The position numbers were made by a program, and so were the translations under genes. A stretch of 64,000 nt of DNA from Pseudomonadota bacterium. GTDB lineage: Bacteria > Pseudomonadota > Gammaproteobacteria > Pseudomonadales > Moraxellaceae. Positions 35,206 to 44,682 of this stretch are shown piece after piece; the first letter of the stretch is position 1; each line of letters begins with the position of its first letter. The DNA lies in contig JAEWKT010000016.1 in NCBI GenBank assembly GCA_023393635.1, forward strand, positions 1-64,000, in the 5' to 3' direction. Under the pieces are notes generated by a model. The model was not told the origin of the DNA and did no database searches. It saw only the letters and a list, made by a program, of their open reading frames with translations.

Positions 35206-36993
35206 TTAGCGATCCACGTCGGCCATTACAATATCGATGGTCGCCAGATAAATAATCAAATCGGACACCAGACTGCCATTAATGACAGAAGGAATTTGTT
35301 GCAGGTGCGGGAAAGTTGGTGTGCGGATACGGGTACGATAACTCATGGTTGATTTATCCGAGGTTAAGTAATAATTACTTGCCCCTTTGACCACTTCCGT
35401 CATCACACTTGCTTCACCAGCTGGCATCACAGGACCCCAAGATACACTTAAGAAGTGGGTAATCAAGGTTTCAATGTCATGCAGGGTTTTATCTTTCGGT
35501 GGTGGTACTGCCAGTGGATGGTCAGCTTTGTGTGCACCAGAAGGCATATTATTTAAACATTGCTCAATAATGCGCATTGATTGCCAAATTTCTTCGTAAT
35601 GCACCAAAATACGGTCATACGCATCACCGTGATAGCAAAGCGGCACTTCAAAATCAAAATTTTCATAGCCACTATATGGACGTGCCTTGCGCACATCAAA
35701 ATCAATGCCTGTTGCACGCAAACCAGTACCTGTGACACCCCAAGCCAGTGCTTGTTTGGCATCATATTGCGCCACATTACGGGTACGGCCAATCATGACA
35801 CTGTTTTGCAGCGCTGCTTTTTTATATTCTTTTAAGCGACTTGGCATCCAGTCTAGTAATTCACGTACCAGCCTATCCCAGCCATTAGGCAAATCAGCGG
35901 CTGTACCACCAATGCGGAACCACGCTGGATGCATACGGAAACCAGTAATGGCTTCAATCACATCGTAAACTTTTTGACGGTCGGCAAACATGTAAAACAC
36001 TGGGGTCATACCACCAGCATCCTGAATTGCCGTACCCATATAAAGTAAATGGTTATTGATGCGAAAAAGCTCAGTCAGCATGACGCGAATCACTTGCGCG
36101 CGATCTGGTACGGTAATACCCGCCATTTGCTCAACTGCCAATACATACGGCATGTTTTGCGCGACACCGCCCAAGTAATCAACTCGGTCGGTATAGGGAA
36201 TAAACGAGTGCCATGTTTGACGCTCGCCCATTTTCTCTACACCGCGATGGTGATAACCAATATCTGGCACACTATCGACAACGTCTTCGCCATCTAACTG
36301 AAGGATTACACGGAAGGCACCATGCGCAGAAGGGTGGTTAGGCCCCAGGTTTAAGAACATAAAGTCCTCATCCCGATTACCACGCTTCATGCCCCAGTCT
36401 TCAGGCACAAAACGCAGCTCTTCCTGCTCAAAGTCTTGCTTGGCTTTATCTAAATAGTACGGTGTATATTCTGTGGCACGGGCTGAATAATCTTTACGCA
36501 GCGGATGACCTTCCCAATAGGTTGGCAACAAAATACGGCGCAACATGGGATGACCATCAAAGTTGATGCCGAACATGTCATACGCTTCGCGCTCATACCA
36601 GTTGGCATTCGGCCAGATACGCGTTGCCGTTGGCACATTAAGGTCACTTTCCGACAGCGCAATTTTAATACGGATGTCTGAATTACGCTCAAGCGACAGC
36701 AAATGGTAGAACACGGTAAAATCGGAAGGCGGCAAACCCTCACGATGGGTACGCAGGCGCTCATCCACAGCCGACAAGTCAAATAGCATTACGTAGGGCT
36801 TTGGCACCGTACGCAAGAACATCAACACCTCAAGTAACTGAGAACGCTCAACCCACAGGGTAGGAAAACCCTCAAAAGTGGTTTGAAGCCTTAACGAATC
36901 ACCAAATTTGGTGCGTAGCTCTTCTACAATTGCAAACGCAGGGCGTGCGTCAACAGGCGTTGACTCAGGCAAAACAATTTGTTCTTCAGCCAT
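35206..36993 (-). CDS. nuoCD: NADH-quinone oxidoreductase fused subunits C/D
   Basis: A 595-residue fusion. Residues ~1-190 are NuoC (30 kDa subunit; NWYEREAYDMFGINFDGHP), and ~200-595 are NuoD (49 kDa), with LGPNHPSAHGAFRV at the quinone site. Fusion of C and D is usual in this part of the Gammaproteobacteria, so it is not an oddity. The ATG follows GGAAG. An unusually large 245-base gap separates it from nuoB. Confidence 0.96.
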   Translation of the reverse strand: MAEEQIVLPESTPVDARPAFAIVEELRTKFGDSLRLQTTFEGFPTLWVERSQLLEVLMFLRTVPKPYVMLFDLSAVDERLRTHREGLPPSDFTVFYHLLSLERNSDIRIKIALSESDLNVPTATRIWPNANWYEREAYDMFGINFDGHPMLRRILLPTYWEGHPLRKDYSARATEYTPYYLDKAKQDFEQEELRFVPEDWGMKRGNRDEDFMFLNLGPNHPSAHGAFRVILQLDGEDVVDSVPDIGYHHRGVEKMGERQTWHSFIPYTDRVDYLGGVAQNMPYVLAVEQMAGITVPDRAQVIRVMLTELFRINNHLLYMGTAIQDAGGMTPVFYMFADRQKVYDVIEAITGFRMHPAWFRIGGTAADLPNGWDRLVRELLDWMPSRLKEYKKAALQNSVMIGRTRNVAQYDAKQALAWGVTGTGLRATGIDFDVRKARPYSGYENFDFEVPLCYHGDAYDRILVHYEEIWQSMRIIEQCLNNMPSGAHKADHPLAVPPPKDKTLHDIETLITHFLSVSWGPVMPAGEASVMTEVVKGASNYYLTSDKSTMSYRTRIRTPTFPHLQQIPSVINGSLVSDLIIYLATIDIVMADVDR

Positions 36994-37238
36994 TGGTTAG
37001 GCTTCCTATTTACTACAGATTCTGGCGAGTAGCGATTATGACAATCAACTACACTGGCTAGTACACGAGCACCTTGCTTTAAAGCCATTTCCAGCTTAAC
37101 AGTACAAGGCGTATCGCACACCTCAGGCATCTTGCGCAGCACTACCATTTGTGGCCTTACCACGCAGTCAAACACTGTTTAACTTGATGCTCACTTCTTA
37201 ATACATAGTGTTCATACTGCAACACAAACAGCTACTTC
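36994..37238 (-). other. Atypical 245-base gap inside the nuo operon
   Basis: All other nuo genes overlap or lie within 27 bases of each other. On the minus strand a frame open from 37175 to 36924 (83 codons) covers most of the gap and runs into the nuoCD start in another frame. It contains several Cys residues but no recognisable domain and no good ribosome site. It could be a decayed gene, an internal promoter region or a chance frame. Confidence 0.4.
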
Positions 37239-37916
37239 TTACTTTACCTCATCAGGTGAGCGTAAATTAGTGACTGCAATTCGTGCTGCTTGCTTACGGT
37301 CACGCTCTGGCTGCATTTTTGGACGATAGATTGGTTTTAAATCATCACCAATAACCGCAGATAACGGACGACGCTCTTTTTGAATTTGATCCTGTAGTAG
37401 CATCAAACCCTGCAATAACGCTTCAGGGCGCGGTGGGCAACCTGGTACATACACATCAACAGGGATAATTTTATCCACCCCTTGTACCACAGAATAAATA
37501 TCGTACATACCACCAGAGTTAGCACAGGCACCCATGGAAATCACCCACTTTGGCTCAAGCATTTGCTCATAAAGACGTTTAATGACGGGCGCCATTTTAA
37601 TAAAGCAAGTTCCTGCCACAATCATCAAGTCAGCTTGACGCGGTGATGCCCGAATAACCTCTGCACCAAAACGCGACATATCATGCACGCCAGTTAAGGT
37701 GGTGGCATATTCTACATAACAGCAAGACGTACCAAAGTTATACGGCCACAGCGAATTTTTACGCCCCCAGTTGACTGAGGAGTGCAACATGTCTTCCAGA
37801 CGTGCCATAAACACGTTTTTATTAACTTCTTCACTTAACGGATCATGAACAACTTCATGATCCTGCATTGGAGAATGCTCAGCACTGGGGTTAGCGCGGG
37901 TTAATGTATATTTCAT
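37239..37916 (-). CDS. nuoB: NADH-quinone oxidoreductase subunit B
   Basis: A 225-residue subunit carrying the terminal cluster N2. The tandem cysteines are in FGTSCCYVEY, with further ligands in VAGTCFIKMAP and YVPGCPPRPE. It hands electrons to quinone at the interface with NuoCD. It lies six bases after nuoA. The C-terminal ~30 residues are basic. Confidence 0.96.
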   Translation of the reverse strand: MKYTLTRANPSAEHSPMQDHEVVHDPLSEEVNKNVFMARLEDMLHSSVNWGRKNSLWPYNFGTSCCYVEYATTLTGVHDMSRFGAEVIRASPRQADLMIVAGTCFIKMAPVIKRLYEQMLEPKWVISMGACANSGGMYDIYSVVQGVDKIIPVDVYVPGCPPRPEALLQGLMLLQDQIQKERRPLSAVIGDDLKPIYRPKMQPERDRKQAARIAVTNLRSPDEVK

Positions 37917-37922
37917 GCCGCA

Positions 37923-38492
37923 TTACTCCTTCACAGAGGCTTGGGACGCAACCCGATCAGTACGGGACGTGTTTGTGCCAGATAGCTTGCCAGACAACTG
38001 GGCTGGCACTTTACCTGTAGGGTCGGTTTCCAGCTCTTCAATATTGTTAAAGCGAGTGATAGCTGCCAGATCCATGTTGGGAGAGCCAACATTGGGTATA
38101 ATTCCAGCGCGTTTGCGGCGATCAGCAGGCGACCAGTTTAGGGATCCTGTGCTTAGTTCGTAGATCAAACCAATGAGCAGCACGGCAATAAAAATAGCTG
38201 CTGTCCAAAAGCCAATCCAGCCTACTTCACGCACTGATACCGCCCATGCATATAAGTACAGGGCTTCAAGATCAAATACCACAAAGAAAATAGCAACCAG
38301 ATAGAATTTGGCAGATAAACGCAAGCGCGCGCCACCTGCGCCAACCACACCAGATTCAAAAGGTTCATTCTTGGCGCGACCCCACGCCTTACCACCAAGT
38401 AGTAAGGGAACAGTCAGCATGAAGGCGCACAAAAGTACGACGACGATAACAAAAGCCACAATGGCCCAGTCATATGGAGTAATGGCACTCAT
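37923..38492 (-). CDS. nuoA: NADH-quinone oxidoreductase subunit A
   Basis: A 189-residue membrane subunit with three hydrophobic helices and the conserved loop between the first two (KNEPFESGVVG, containing the quinone-linked Glu). A polar C-terminal extension of about 50 residues goes beyond the E. coli length; similar extensions occur in Acinetobacter-type NuoA. First gene of the operon, with AGGAG ten bases before the ATG. Confidence 0.94.
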   Translation of the reverse strand: MSAITPYDWAIVAFVIVVVLLCAFMLTVPLLLGGKAWGRAKNEPFESGVVGAGGARLRLSAKFYLVAIFFVVFDLEALYLYAWAVSVREVGWIGFWTAAIFIAVLLIGLIYELSTGSLNWSPADRRKRAGIIPNVGSPNMDLAAITRFNNIEELETDPTGKVPAQLSGKLSGTNTSRTDRVASQASVKE

Positions 38493-39020
38493 GCGGGGAC
38501 AGCTCCTGGCAGGCCAAATAATTTTGGTAGGTAAGATACATTTGGCTATTAAAAACCAAATCCATTAAGAATGCAGGGAATTGTACCCGATTATCATGTC
38601 AAGTTTCTAGCCATCGATAAGCGCAAGCTTTTATGAATCCAGCATTATTTGTTTAATTTTTACCCACTCATAAAGCAAAGATTTTTTATGACAACCAATA
38701 AGAAAGCGGTATTTTTTTAAGCTTATACTTTGGTCGCATACATTTTTAAAATTAAATGAGGCTGTATTGGATGCTTTTTAAGCGATTATGCCGTTTTTAC
38801 CTAATTAATAATAGCTTATTTTTCTTAAGTGATTCTGAACAGGCTATTTATAGCCAACTGGCCGAACAAAAAAACTATATCCGTTCTATATGCAAAATCT
38901 GCATATGTAAAACCAACATACAATTGGTTAACTCTTTATTACATAAGTATACAATTAGCTCACGCTCATGGGTCTATCGCTGCTTATAGTTTAGGGAATC
39001 AAAATTAAGCTGATGTTGTT
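38493..39020. other. Divergent intergenic region between nuoA and macA
   Basis: These 528 AT-rich bases must contain the nuo promoter (minus strand) and the macA promoter (plus strand). A 77-codon frame at 38756-38989 has no ribosome site and no recognisable protein character and is not called. I could not assign promoter elements with confidence. Confidence 0.6.
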
Positions 39021-40430
39021 ATGTCGTTAAAATTAAAGCCATTAAAAGTATTTTTTATTATTCTTGCCATTGTAATTATTGCTATTATTGGCTGGCGAAT
39101 GCTCAAGCCTAAAGAGCAAAAACCGCAATATATTACTGCTCAGGCAGTAAAAGGCGATATTGAGGATACTGTTTTAGCGACTGGAACCTTGCAGGCACGA
39201 CAACTGGTCAGTGTTGGTGCACAGGTTTCTGGGCAAGTTAAAAAAATGTATGTTCAACTGGGGGATGAAGTAAAACAGGGACAATTGATTGCCCAGATTG
39301 ATTCTGTCCGTCAAGAAAACGACTTAAGAAATCAGGAAGCTGCTATTGATAATCTGGAAGCACAGAAAGCAACGCGACTGGCAGCCTTAAAAGAAGCACA
39401 ACTCATCTTTAAGCGACAAAAAGATATGCTCGCGCAGGATGCGACCTCACGTGCAGAATATGAATCCGCCCAGGCCACACTAGAAACTGCACAAGCCAAT
39501 ATCAAAGCCATTGATGCACAAATTCAGCAAACTAGACTTGCTGTATCTACTGCCCAAGAAAATGTGGGGTACACCCGTATTACAGCCCCAATTGATGGCA
39601 CGGTAGTGGCTATTGTGACTGAAGAAGGCCAAACCGTTAACGCCAATCAGTCTGCCCCTACCATTGTTAAATTAGCACAGCTTGACACCATGACCATTAA
39701 AGCACAGGTCAGTGAAGCTGATGTGATGCGCATTAATCAGGGACAAACAGTCTATTTTACGACCCTGGGCGAACCAGACAACAAGATTTATGCCAGCTTG
39801 CGCGCTATTGAACCTGCGCCAGATTCCATTACCACCGAAAGCAATAATAGTGCAAGCAGCTCAAGTAGCAGTAGTGCTATTTATTATAATGCTTTATTCG
39901 ATGTACCAAATACGGATGGCAGATTGCGCATTGATATGACTGCACAGGTTTATATTGTGCTTAATGAAGCTAAAAATGTGCTCACTATTCCTGCAGCAGC
40001 GATTCAATCCAGCAATCAAAAAGGCAAACGTGGTAATCGTCAAGCTACAGGCAATGCAGCTTCAAGCACCTCAGTTTCAAACACTGCAACTACAAGCAAT
40101 GCAACTTCTGACAAAACACATTCCAATAATGCCAGATCAGGTGATAGACCGTTAGATGGTCAAGCCACAAATGGCAGGGATAAAGCTGCCCGCCCTACTG
40201 ACCCCAATAGACAAAGAGGCAAGCCTGCTACAGTTAAAGTGGTGGATAGCGAAGGCAATGCGGTAGAAAAAGAAATTCGGGTTGGTCTTAATAATCGTAT
40301 CACTGCCGAGGTTATTTCTGGCTTGAAGGCAGGTGACGAAGTAGTGATTGCCGATAGTAGTGATAGTGCTAACAATAGCGCGAAACGCAGTACAGCGGGT
40401 GGTAGAAGTCGTTCGCCGATGGGGTTATAA
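39021..40430 (+). CDS. macA: Periplasmic adaptor of a MacAB-type exporter
   Basis: A 469-residue membrane-fusion protein. One N-terminal transmembrane helix (about 9-26) is followed by a lipoyl-like half (VSVGAQVSGQVKKMYVQLGD), a long alpha-helical hairpin (about 100-180), the second lipoyl half (YTRITAPIDGTVV) and a beta-barrel domain. Two low-complexity insertions are odd: a Ser-rich run near residue 280 and an Asn/Ser/Thr-rich stretch of about 60 residues near 335-395 in the membrane-proximal domain. It links MacB to the outer-membrane factor. The next gene starts three bases after its stop. Confidence 0.87.
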   Translation: MSLKLKPLKVFFIILAIVIIAIIGWRMLKPKEQKPQYITAQAVKGDIEDTVLATGTLQARQLVSVGAQVSGQVKKMYVQLGDEVKQGQLIAQIDSVRQENDLRNQEAAIDNLEAQKATRLAALKEAQLIFKRQKDMLAQDATSRAEYESAQATLETAQANIKAIDAQIQQTRLAVSTAQENVGYTRITAPIDGTVVAIVTEEGQTVNANQSAPTIVKLAQLDTMTIKAQVSEADVMRINQGQTVYFTTLGEPDNKIYASLRAIEPAPDSITTESNNSASSSSSSSAIYYNALFDVPNTDGRLRIDMTAQVYIVLNEAKNVLTIPAAAIQSSNQKGKRGNRQATGNAASSTSVSNTATTSNATSDKTHSNNARSGDRPLDGQATNGRDKAARPTDPNRQRGKPATVKVVDSEGNAVEKEIRVGLNNRITAEVISGLKAGDEVVIADSSDSANNSAKRSTAGGRSRSPMGL

Positions 40431-40433
40431 GCC

Positions 40434-42431
40434 GTGAGCAATGAACAATCTCAACCTTTACTGGAAGTTGAAAACCTAGCGCGTGAATTTCCAGCAGGTG
40501 AAGGCACGGTCGCAGTCCTTAAAAACATTAACCTGAAAATTCATGCTGGTGAGCTGGTGGCCATTATTGGTCAATCAGGTTCGGGCAAGTCTACCCTGAT
40601 GAATATTCTGGGGTGTCTGGATCGCCCCACGCGTGGGAACTATCGTGTAAATGGGCAAGCCACTGGCAAATTGCAACCTGATGAGCTAGCCCGTTTACGC
40701 CGTGAATATTTTGGGTTTATTTTTCAGCGTTATCATTTACTGGGCGATTTATCGGCAGTGGGTAATGTAGAAGTGCCTTCTATTTATGCAGGAATTGAGC
40801 CTAAACAGCGTCAGCAACATGCCGCTGATCTGTTAACCCAGCTTGGTCTGGGCGAACGCTTAAGACACCGTCCCAGCCAGTTATCTGGCGGGCAGCAACA
40901 GCGGGTAAGTATTGCGCGTGCGCTGGTCAATGGCGGTGATGTGATTTTGGCCGATGAACCAACAGGTGCATTGGACAAGCAAAGTGGTATTGAGGTCATG
41001 CGTATTTTGCGTGAACTGCATGCCAAGGGTCATACCATCATTTTGGTTACTCATGATCCTCAGGTTGCCATGAATGCCAGTCGTATTATTGAACTCAGTG
41101 ACGGTGAAATCATCAGTGATCGTAAAAATACGCCTGTGTATGCTGATGAACCAATTTCTACTACACCTGATGATCCTGAACAGATCAATGCCCAGCCTAA
41201 AAAACGGGTTTCTGCCTTGCGCTCATCGCTGGATCGGCTGGGTGAAGCATTCCGAATGGCACTGCTGGCCATGAATGCCCATCGCCTGCGTACATTTTTA
41301 ACCATGCTGGGCATTATTATTGGGATTGCCTCGGTGGTATCAGTGGTCGCGCTAGGTAATGGTTCACAACAGCAAATTTTGCAAAATATCAGTAGCCTTG
41401 GCACCAACACCATTACGGTTTATCAGGGACGGGGCTTTGGTGACAACTCACGTACCAGTCAATCCAGAACCCTGGTTCCTGCCGATGCCGATGCACTGGC
41501 TGAGCAGCCTTATGTTGATAGCGTTAGCCCGAGCGTGAATACATCAAAAACCTCGCGTTACCGTGAAATTGAAGCCAGTACAACGATTAATGGCGTTGGT
41601 GAAAACTTTTTTCGGGTACAAGGTATCAAGTTTAGTAGCGGACAGGCGTTTGATGGGCAAAATGTCAAGGAAATGAGTCAGGATGTGGTGATTGATGAAA
41701 ACACCAAAAAGACATTTTTTCCCAATGGTGAAGACCCAATAGGAAAAGTACTGTTACTGGGTAATGTACCCTCACGGATTATTGGAATCACTGAAGCACA
41801 AAAATCCATGTTTGGTAATTCTGATTCGCTCAATGTCTGGCTACCCTACACTACCGTCATGAGCCGTATGCTAGGCCAGCCTAATGTGCGCAGTATCGTG
41901 GTTCGAGTCAATGAAAACGCGCCCACCAGTGCCGCTGAAAACGCCATTTTAAATTTACTGGAACAACGTCACGGGGCGCAGGATGTCTTTACCCAAAATA
42001 GCGACAGTATTCGTGAAACGATTCAGCAAACTACTGCAACCATGACCTTACTAATTTCTGCCATTGCGGTGATTTCCCTCATTGTGGGCGGTATTGGAGT
42101 GATGAATATCATGCTGGTATCGGTCACTGAACGCACTCAGGAAATTGGTGTGCGTATGGCGGTGGGTGCGCGGCAAAGTGATATTTTGCAACAGTTTTTA
42201 ATAGAAGCCGTACTGGTTTGTATTCTGGGCGGTATATTGGGCGTATTACTCGCGCTTGGAATTGGGCAAGTGTTTAGTCACTTTGCAGGCGATAGCTTCC
42301 AGATGATTTACTCTACTACCTCCATGGTTGCAGCTTTTGTCTGCTCATCACTGATTGGCGTGATATTTGGTTTTCTACCTGCGCGCAATGCAGCACAACT
42401 TGACCCTGTGGCGGCACTTTCTCGTGAATAG
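40434..42431 (+). CDS. macB: MacB-type ABC transporter, ATPase-permease fusion
   Basis: A 665-residue protein. The N-terminal ABC domain has Walker A GQSGSGKST, signature LSGGQQQRVSIARAL and Walker B VILADEPTGALD. Next come a first transmembrane helix (about 285-305), a periplasmic MacB domain, and three C-terminal helices (VISLIVGGIGVMNIMLVSV onward), ending LPARNAAQLDPVAALSRE. It drives mechanotransmission export of macrolides, lipopeptides or peptide toxins. The start is GTG with a GGGG ribosome site. Confidence 0.9.
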   Translation: MSNEQSQPLLEVENLAREFPAGEGTVAVLKNINLKIHAGELVAIIGQSGSGKSTLMNILGCLDRPTRGNYRVNGQATGKLQPDELARLRREYFGFIFQRYHLLGDLSAVGNVEVPSIYAGIEPKQRQQHAADLLTQLGLGERLRHRPSQLSGGQQQRVSIARALVNGGDVILADEPTGALDKQSGIEVMRILRELHAKGHTIILVTHDPQVAMNASRIIELSDGEIISDRKNTPVYADEPISTTPDDPEQINAQPKKRVSALRSSLDRLGEAFRMALLAMNAHRLRTFLTMLGIIIGIASVVSVVALGNGSQQQILQNISSLGTNTITVYQGRGFGDNSRTSQSRTLVPADADALAEQPYVDSVSPSVNTSKTSRYREIEASTTINGVGENFFRVQGIKFSSGQAFDGQNVKEMSQDVVIDENTKKTFFPNGEDPIGKVLLLGNVPSRIIGITEAQKSMFGNSDSLNVWLPYTTVMSRMLGQPNVRSIVVRVNENAPTSAAENAILNLLEQRHGAQDVFTQNSDSIRETIQQTTATMTLLISAIAVISLIVGGIGVMNIMLVSVTERTQEIGVRMAVGARQSDILQQFLIEAVLVCILGGILGVLLALGIGQVFSHFAGDSFQMIYSTTSMVAAFVCSSLIGVIFGFLPARNAAQLDPVAALSRE

Positions 42432-42515
42432 GGCAAGAACGCAACAGGTCTTTGAACACGCCTAACGCTACAAATGATGCGACCGCGCTATTACAGTGGG
42501 GCACCAACACCATAA

Positions 42516-43988
42516 ATGAAAAATTGCATGAGTTTAAATATGTTGACAGTGAAAAAATCGGTTAAAAGACCACTATATGGCTTAACGTTGTCAGCACTGA
42601 CGCTGGGTTTATTGAGTGGTTGTTCGGCAATCGTTCATACGCCCTACCAGCAACCTGCCCTACAAATTCCTGCACAGTATGGACAGCAAGGTCAAACTAA
42701 CAATGCAGTGAATATTGACCAGCTCCAAGATCACTGGTGGACTTTATTTAATGATACTCAGCTCAACACGCTGGTAGATAATGTATTGCTTCGCAATAAC
42801 GATTTGGCCATTGCCGGATTGCGTTTAAGGCAGGCACGGGAACAAGCAAGTTTAACAGCCAATCAGCAATTGCCTCGGGTAAGTGCCAATGGTTCTGCCT
42901 CGCATCAGGTAGAACTAAGCAATGGCAATGACCGCTCTGGGGGGTTAAATTTATCTGGCTCGGTGAGCTATGCAGTAGATTTGTGGGGCAAGCTGGCTAA
43001 CCAAACCGATGCCGCACGCTGGGAAGCGGCAGCCACACAGCAAGATTTACAAGCCACCGCCCAAACTCTGGTTGGCACCGTATGCAATTTATATTGGCAA
43101 CTGGCTTACTTAAATGAACGTATTGCCTCGAGTGAAGCCAGTATTGCCAATAGCCGCAAACTGTTTAGCCTGGTACAGACACAATATCGCGCAGGTGCGG
43201 TATCAGGTTTGGAGTTAGCACAGGCGGAACAGGCATTAGTGGGACAAGAAGCCAGCCAAAGCCAATTGATTCAACAGCGCGTTGAAGCACGTAATGCTTT
43301 GGCTATTTTATTTGATATACCGCCTACCCAATTAAACAGCCAGCTTGGCGATCAATTTGGCTTTGTTGAGCCGCAAAGGCTGTGGGACACTAACCTGCCC
43401 ACCATTGATGCTGGCCTGCCAGCCGATTTAATCGCCCGTCGACCAGATTTAAATGCATCTGAGCTTCGCTTGCGTAAGGTATTGGCCAATAAAGATGCCA
43501 CACGCGCCAGCTATTATCCGTCCTTTAGTTTAACAGGCTCATTAGGTTCGAGTAGTACTTCCTTAACTGAGCTACTTAAAAACCCAGCACTGACGCTAGG
43601 TGCAGGTGTATCACTGCCATTTTTGCAATATAACGATATGCAACGTAACCTGGCCATTAGTGAGCTGGAATATCAGGCTGCGATTATTGGTTTTAGACAA
43701 TCTATTTATAGCGCGCTGGCTGATGTAGACAATGCACTTTCCAATAAAACCCAGCTTCAAATCCAGACTGATGCACAGCAGCGTACCCTTAATTTAGCCC
43801 AGCGTGCTGAACAGCTCAATGAAGTGCGTTATCGTGCTGGTGCAGTGGCACTTAAACAATGGATTGATGCACAGGAAGCACGCCGCAATACGCAAAACTC
43901 CCTGCTACAAATTCGCTTAAGCCAGTTAAATAATATGGTCACCTTGATGCAAAGCTTGGGTGGTAGTCCAGTTAACCCAGCACCCTAA
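42516..43988 (+). CDS. Outer-membrane efflux lipoprotein (OprM/NodT family, TolC-type)
   Basis: A 490-residue outer-membrane factor. A signal peptide with lipobox LLSGC (Cys at about residue 36) marks it as a lipoprotein. Two homologous TolC-type repeats follow, each with long helices, and LPADLIARRPDLNASELRLR is the family hallmark in the second half. It supplies the outer-membrane tunnel for the MacAB pair 84 bases upstream, giving a full tripartite exporter in one operon. An in-frame ATG at 42540 is an alternative start. Confidence 0.87.
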   Translation: MKNCMSLNMLTVKKSVKRPLYGLTLSALTLGLLSGCSAIVHTPYQQPALQIPAQYGQQGQTNNAVNIDQLQDHWWTLFNDTQLNTLVDNVLLRNNDLAIAGLRLRQAREQASLTANQQLPRVSANGSASHQVELSNGNDRSGGLNLSGSVSYAVDLWGKLANQTDAARWEAAATQQDLQATAQTLVGTVCNLYWQLAYLNERIASSEASIANSRKLFSLVQTQYRAGAVSGLELAQAEQALVGQEASQSQLIQQRVEARNALAILFDIPPTQLNSQLGDQFGFVEPQRLWDTNLPTIDAGLPADLIARRPDLNASELRLRKVLANKDATRASYYPSFSLTGSLGSSSTSLTELLKNPALTLGAGVSLPFLQYNDMQRNLAISELEYQAAIIGFRQSIYSALADVDNALSNKTQLQIQTDAQQRTLNLAQRAEQLNEVRYRAGAVALKQWIDAQEARRNTQNSLLQIRLSQLNNMVTLMQSLGGSPVNPAP

Positions 43989-44000
43989 TTGTAATGACAA

Positions 44001-44025
44001 AAAAAGCTGCTCAAGGCAGCTTTTT
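44001..44025. terminator. Bidirectional intrinsic terminator
   Basis: AAAAAGCTGC and GCAGCTTTTT form a perfect ten-pair stem around TCAAG. It separates the exporter operon from the convergent membrane-protein gene. Confidence 0.82.
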
Positions 44026-44035
44026 GATTTATCAC

Positions 44036-44629
44036 TTAGTTTAACTTATAGCCAAATTTTGGCAAAAACCAATGCAATCCTGCCGTTAACAACGCCACCA
44101 TGCCCACCACCATAAGTACCCAATAAGACTGGCTAAAGCGCAATGGGTACAATACATAAAAAGCACTAATCCCAATGCTATTGCAAGCAAGGATTAAAAT
44201 AGCGCAAGCATAATCATGAAAACGCCGCGCATGGTTATTGCTACTTACCCACTCTGGATCGGTGTTGTAGCTTGGCAGTGCCAAATGTGCCTGATTGTAT
44301 TGTTCAAGACGGGATAAATATTGGCGCAAGTTGGTAATAATGCGCTCATATTTATAATTTAAAAAAGCAAATGTGGCAGATGCAACTGGAAAACCAAGCA
44401 ATATCCACTCAATATGGGCACCGCTCATTTTACTGGCATTTTGAGAAGCAATGAGTGCCGCCAACAAGCCAATAAAAAAACTGATAAAAATAGTGAGGGC
44501 CTGTTGTCGTTGCGAAGTACGGGCATTTAATTCGTTAGACGCAGCAATATAACGATAATTTACTGAAGCAATTTCGCTTTTAAACCGTGATGCATCAAAA
44601 TCTGCTGAACTATTATTCTGGCTGCTCAC
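44036..44629 (-). CDS. Hypothetical inner-membrane protein, 197 residues
   Basis: I do not recognise the family. Two pairs of hydrophobic helices (about residues 48-65 with 75-92, and 142-160 with 170-190) flank a polar, charged loop containing RQYLSRLEQYNQAHLALP. The N-terminal ~40 residues are soluble and Ser/Asn-rich. The start is GTG with only a weak ribosome site. It lies 53 bases after fabI on the same strand and may be read from the fabI promoter, but no functional link is apparent. Confidence 0.65.
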   Translation of the reverse strand: MSSQNNSSADFDASRFKSEIASVNYRYIAASNELNARTSQRQQALTIFISFFIGLLAALIASQNASKMSGAHIEWILLGFPVASATFAFLNYKYERIITNLRQYLSRLEQYNQAHLALPSYNTDPEWVSSNNHARRFHDYACAILILACNSIGISAFYVLYPLRFSQSYWVLMVVGMVALLTAGLHWFLPKFGYKLN

Positions 44630-44682
44630 CTGCTTTTATCTCCATTTATGGAAAATACTGGCCAAGAGATCGACCATCTGAC

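Noticed and set aside
35206..36993. nuoC-nuoD fusion as an unusual event
   Set aside because: The fused NuoCD is the ordinary form in many Gammaproteobacteria, including E. coli and Acinetobacter.
38583..38606. TTGACA-like and TACAAT-like hexamers on the minus strand upstream of nuoA
   Set aside because: The two hexamers are only about 11 bases apart, too close for a sigma-70 promoter, so I do not call the nuo promoter there.
38756..38989. 77-codon frame upstream of macA
   Set aside because: No ribosome site and a Cys/Leu/Phe-rich AT-driven composition; more likely non-coding promoter DNA.
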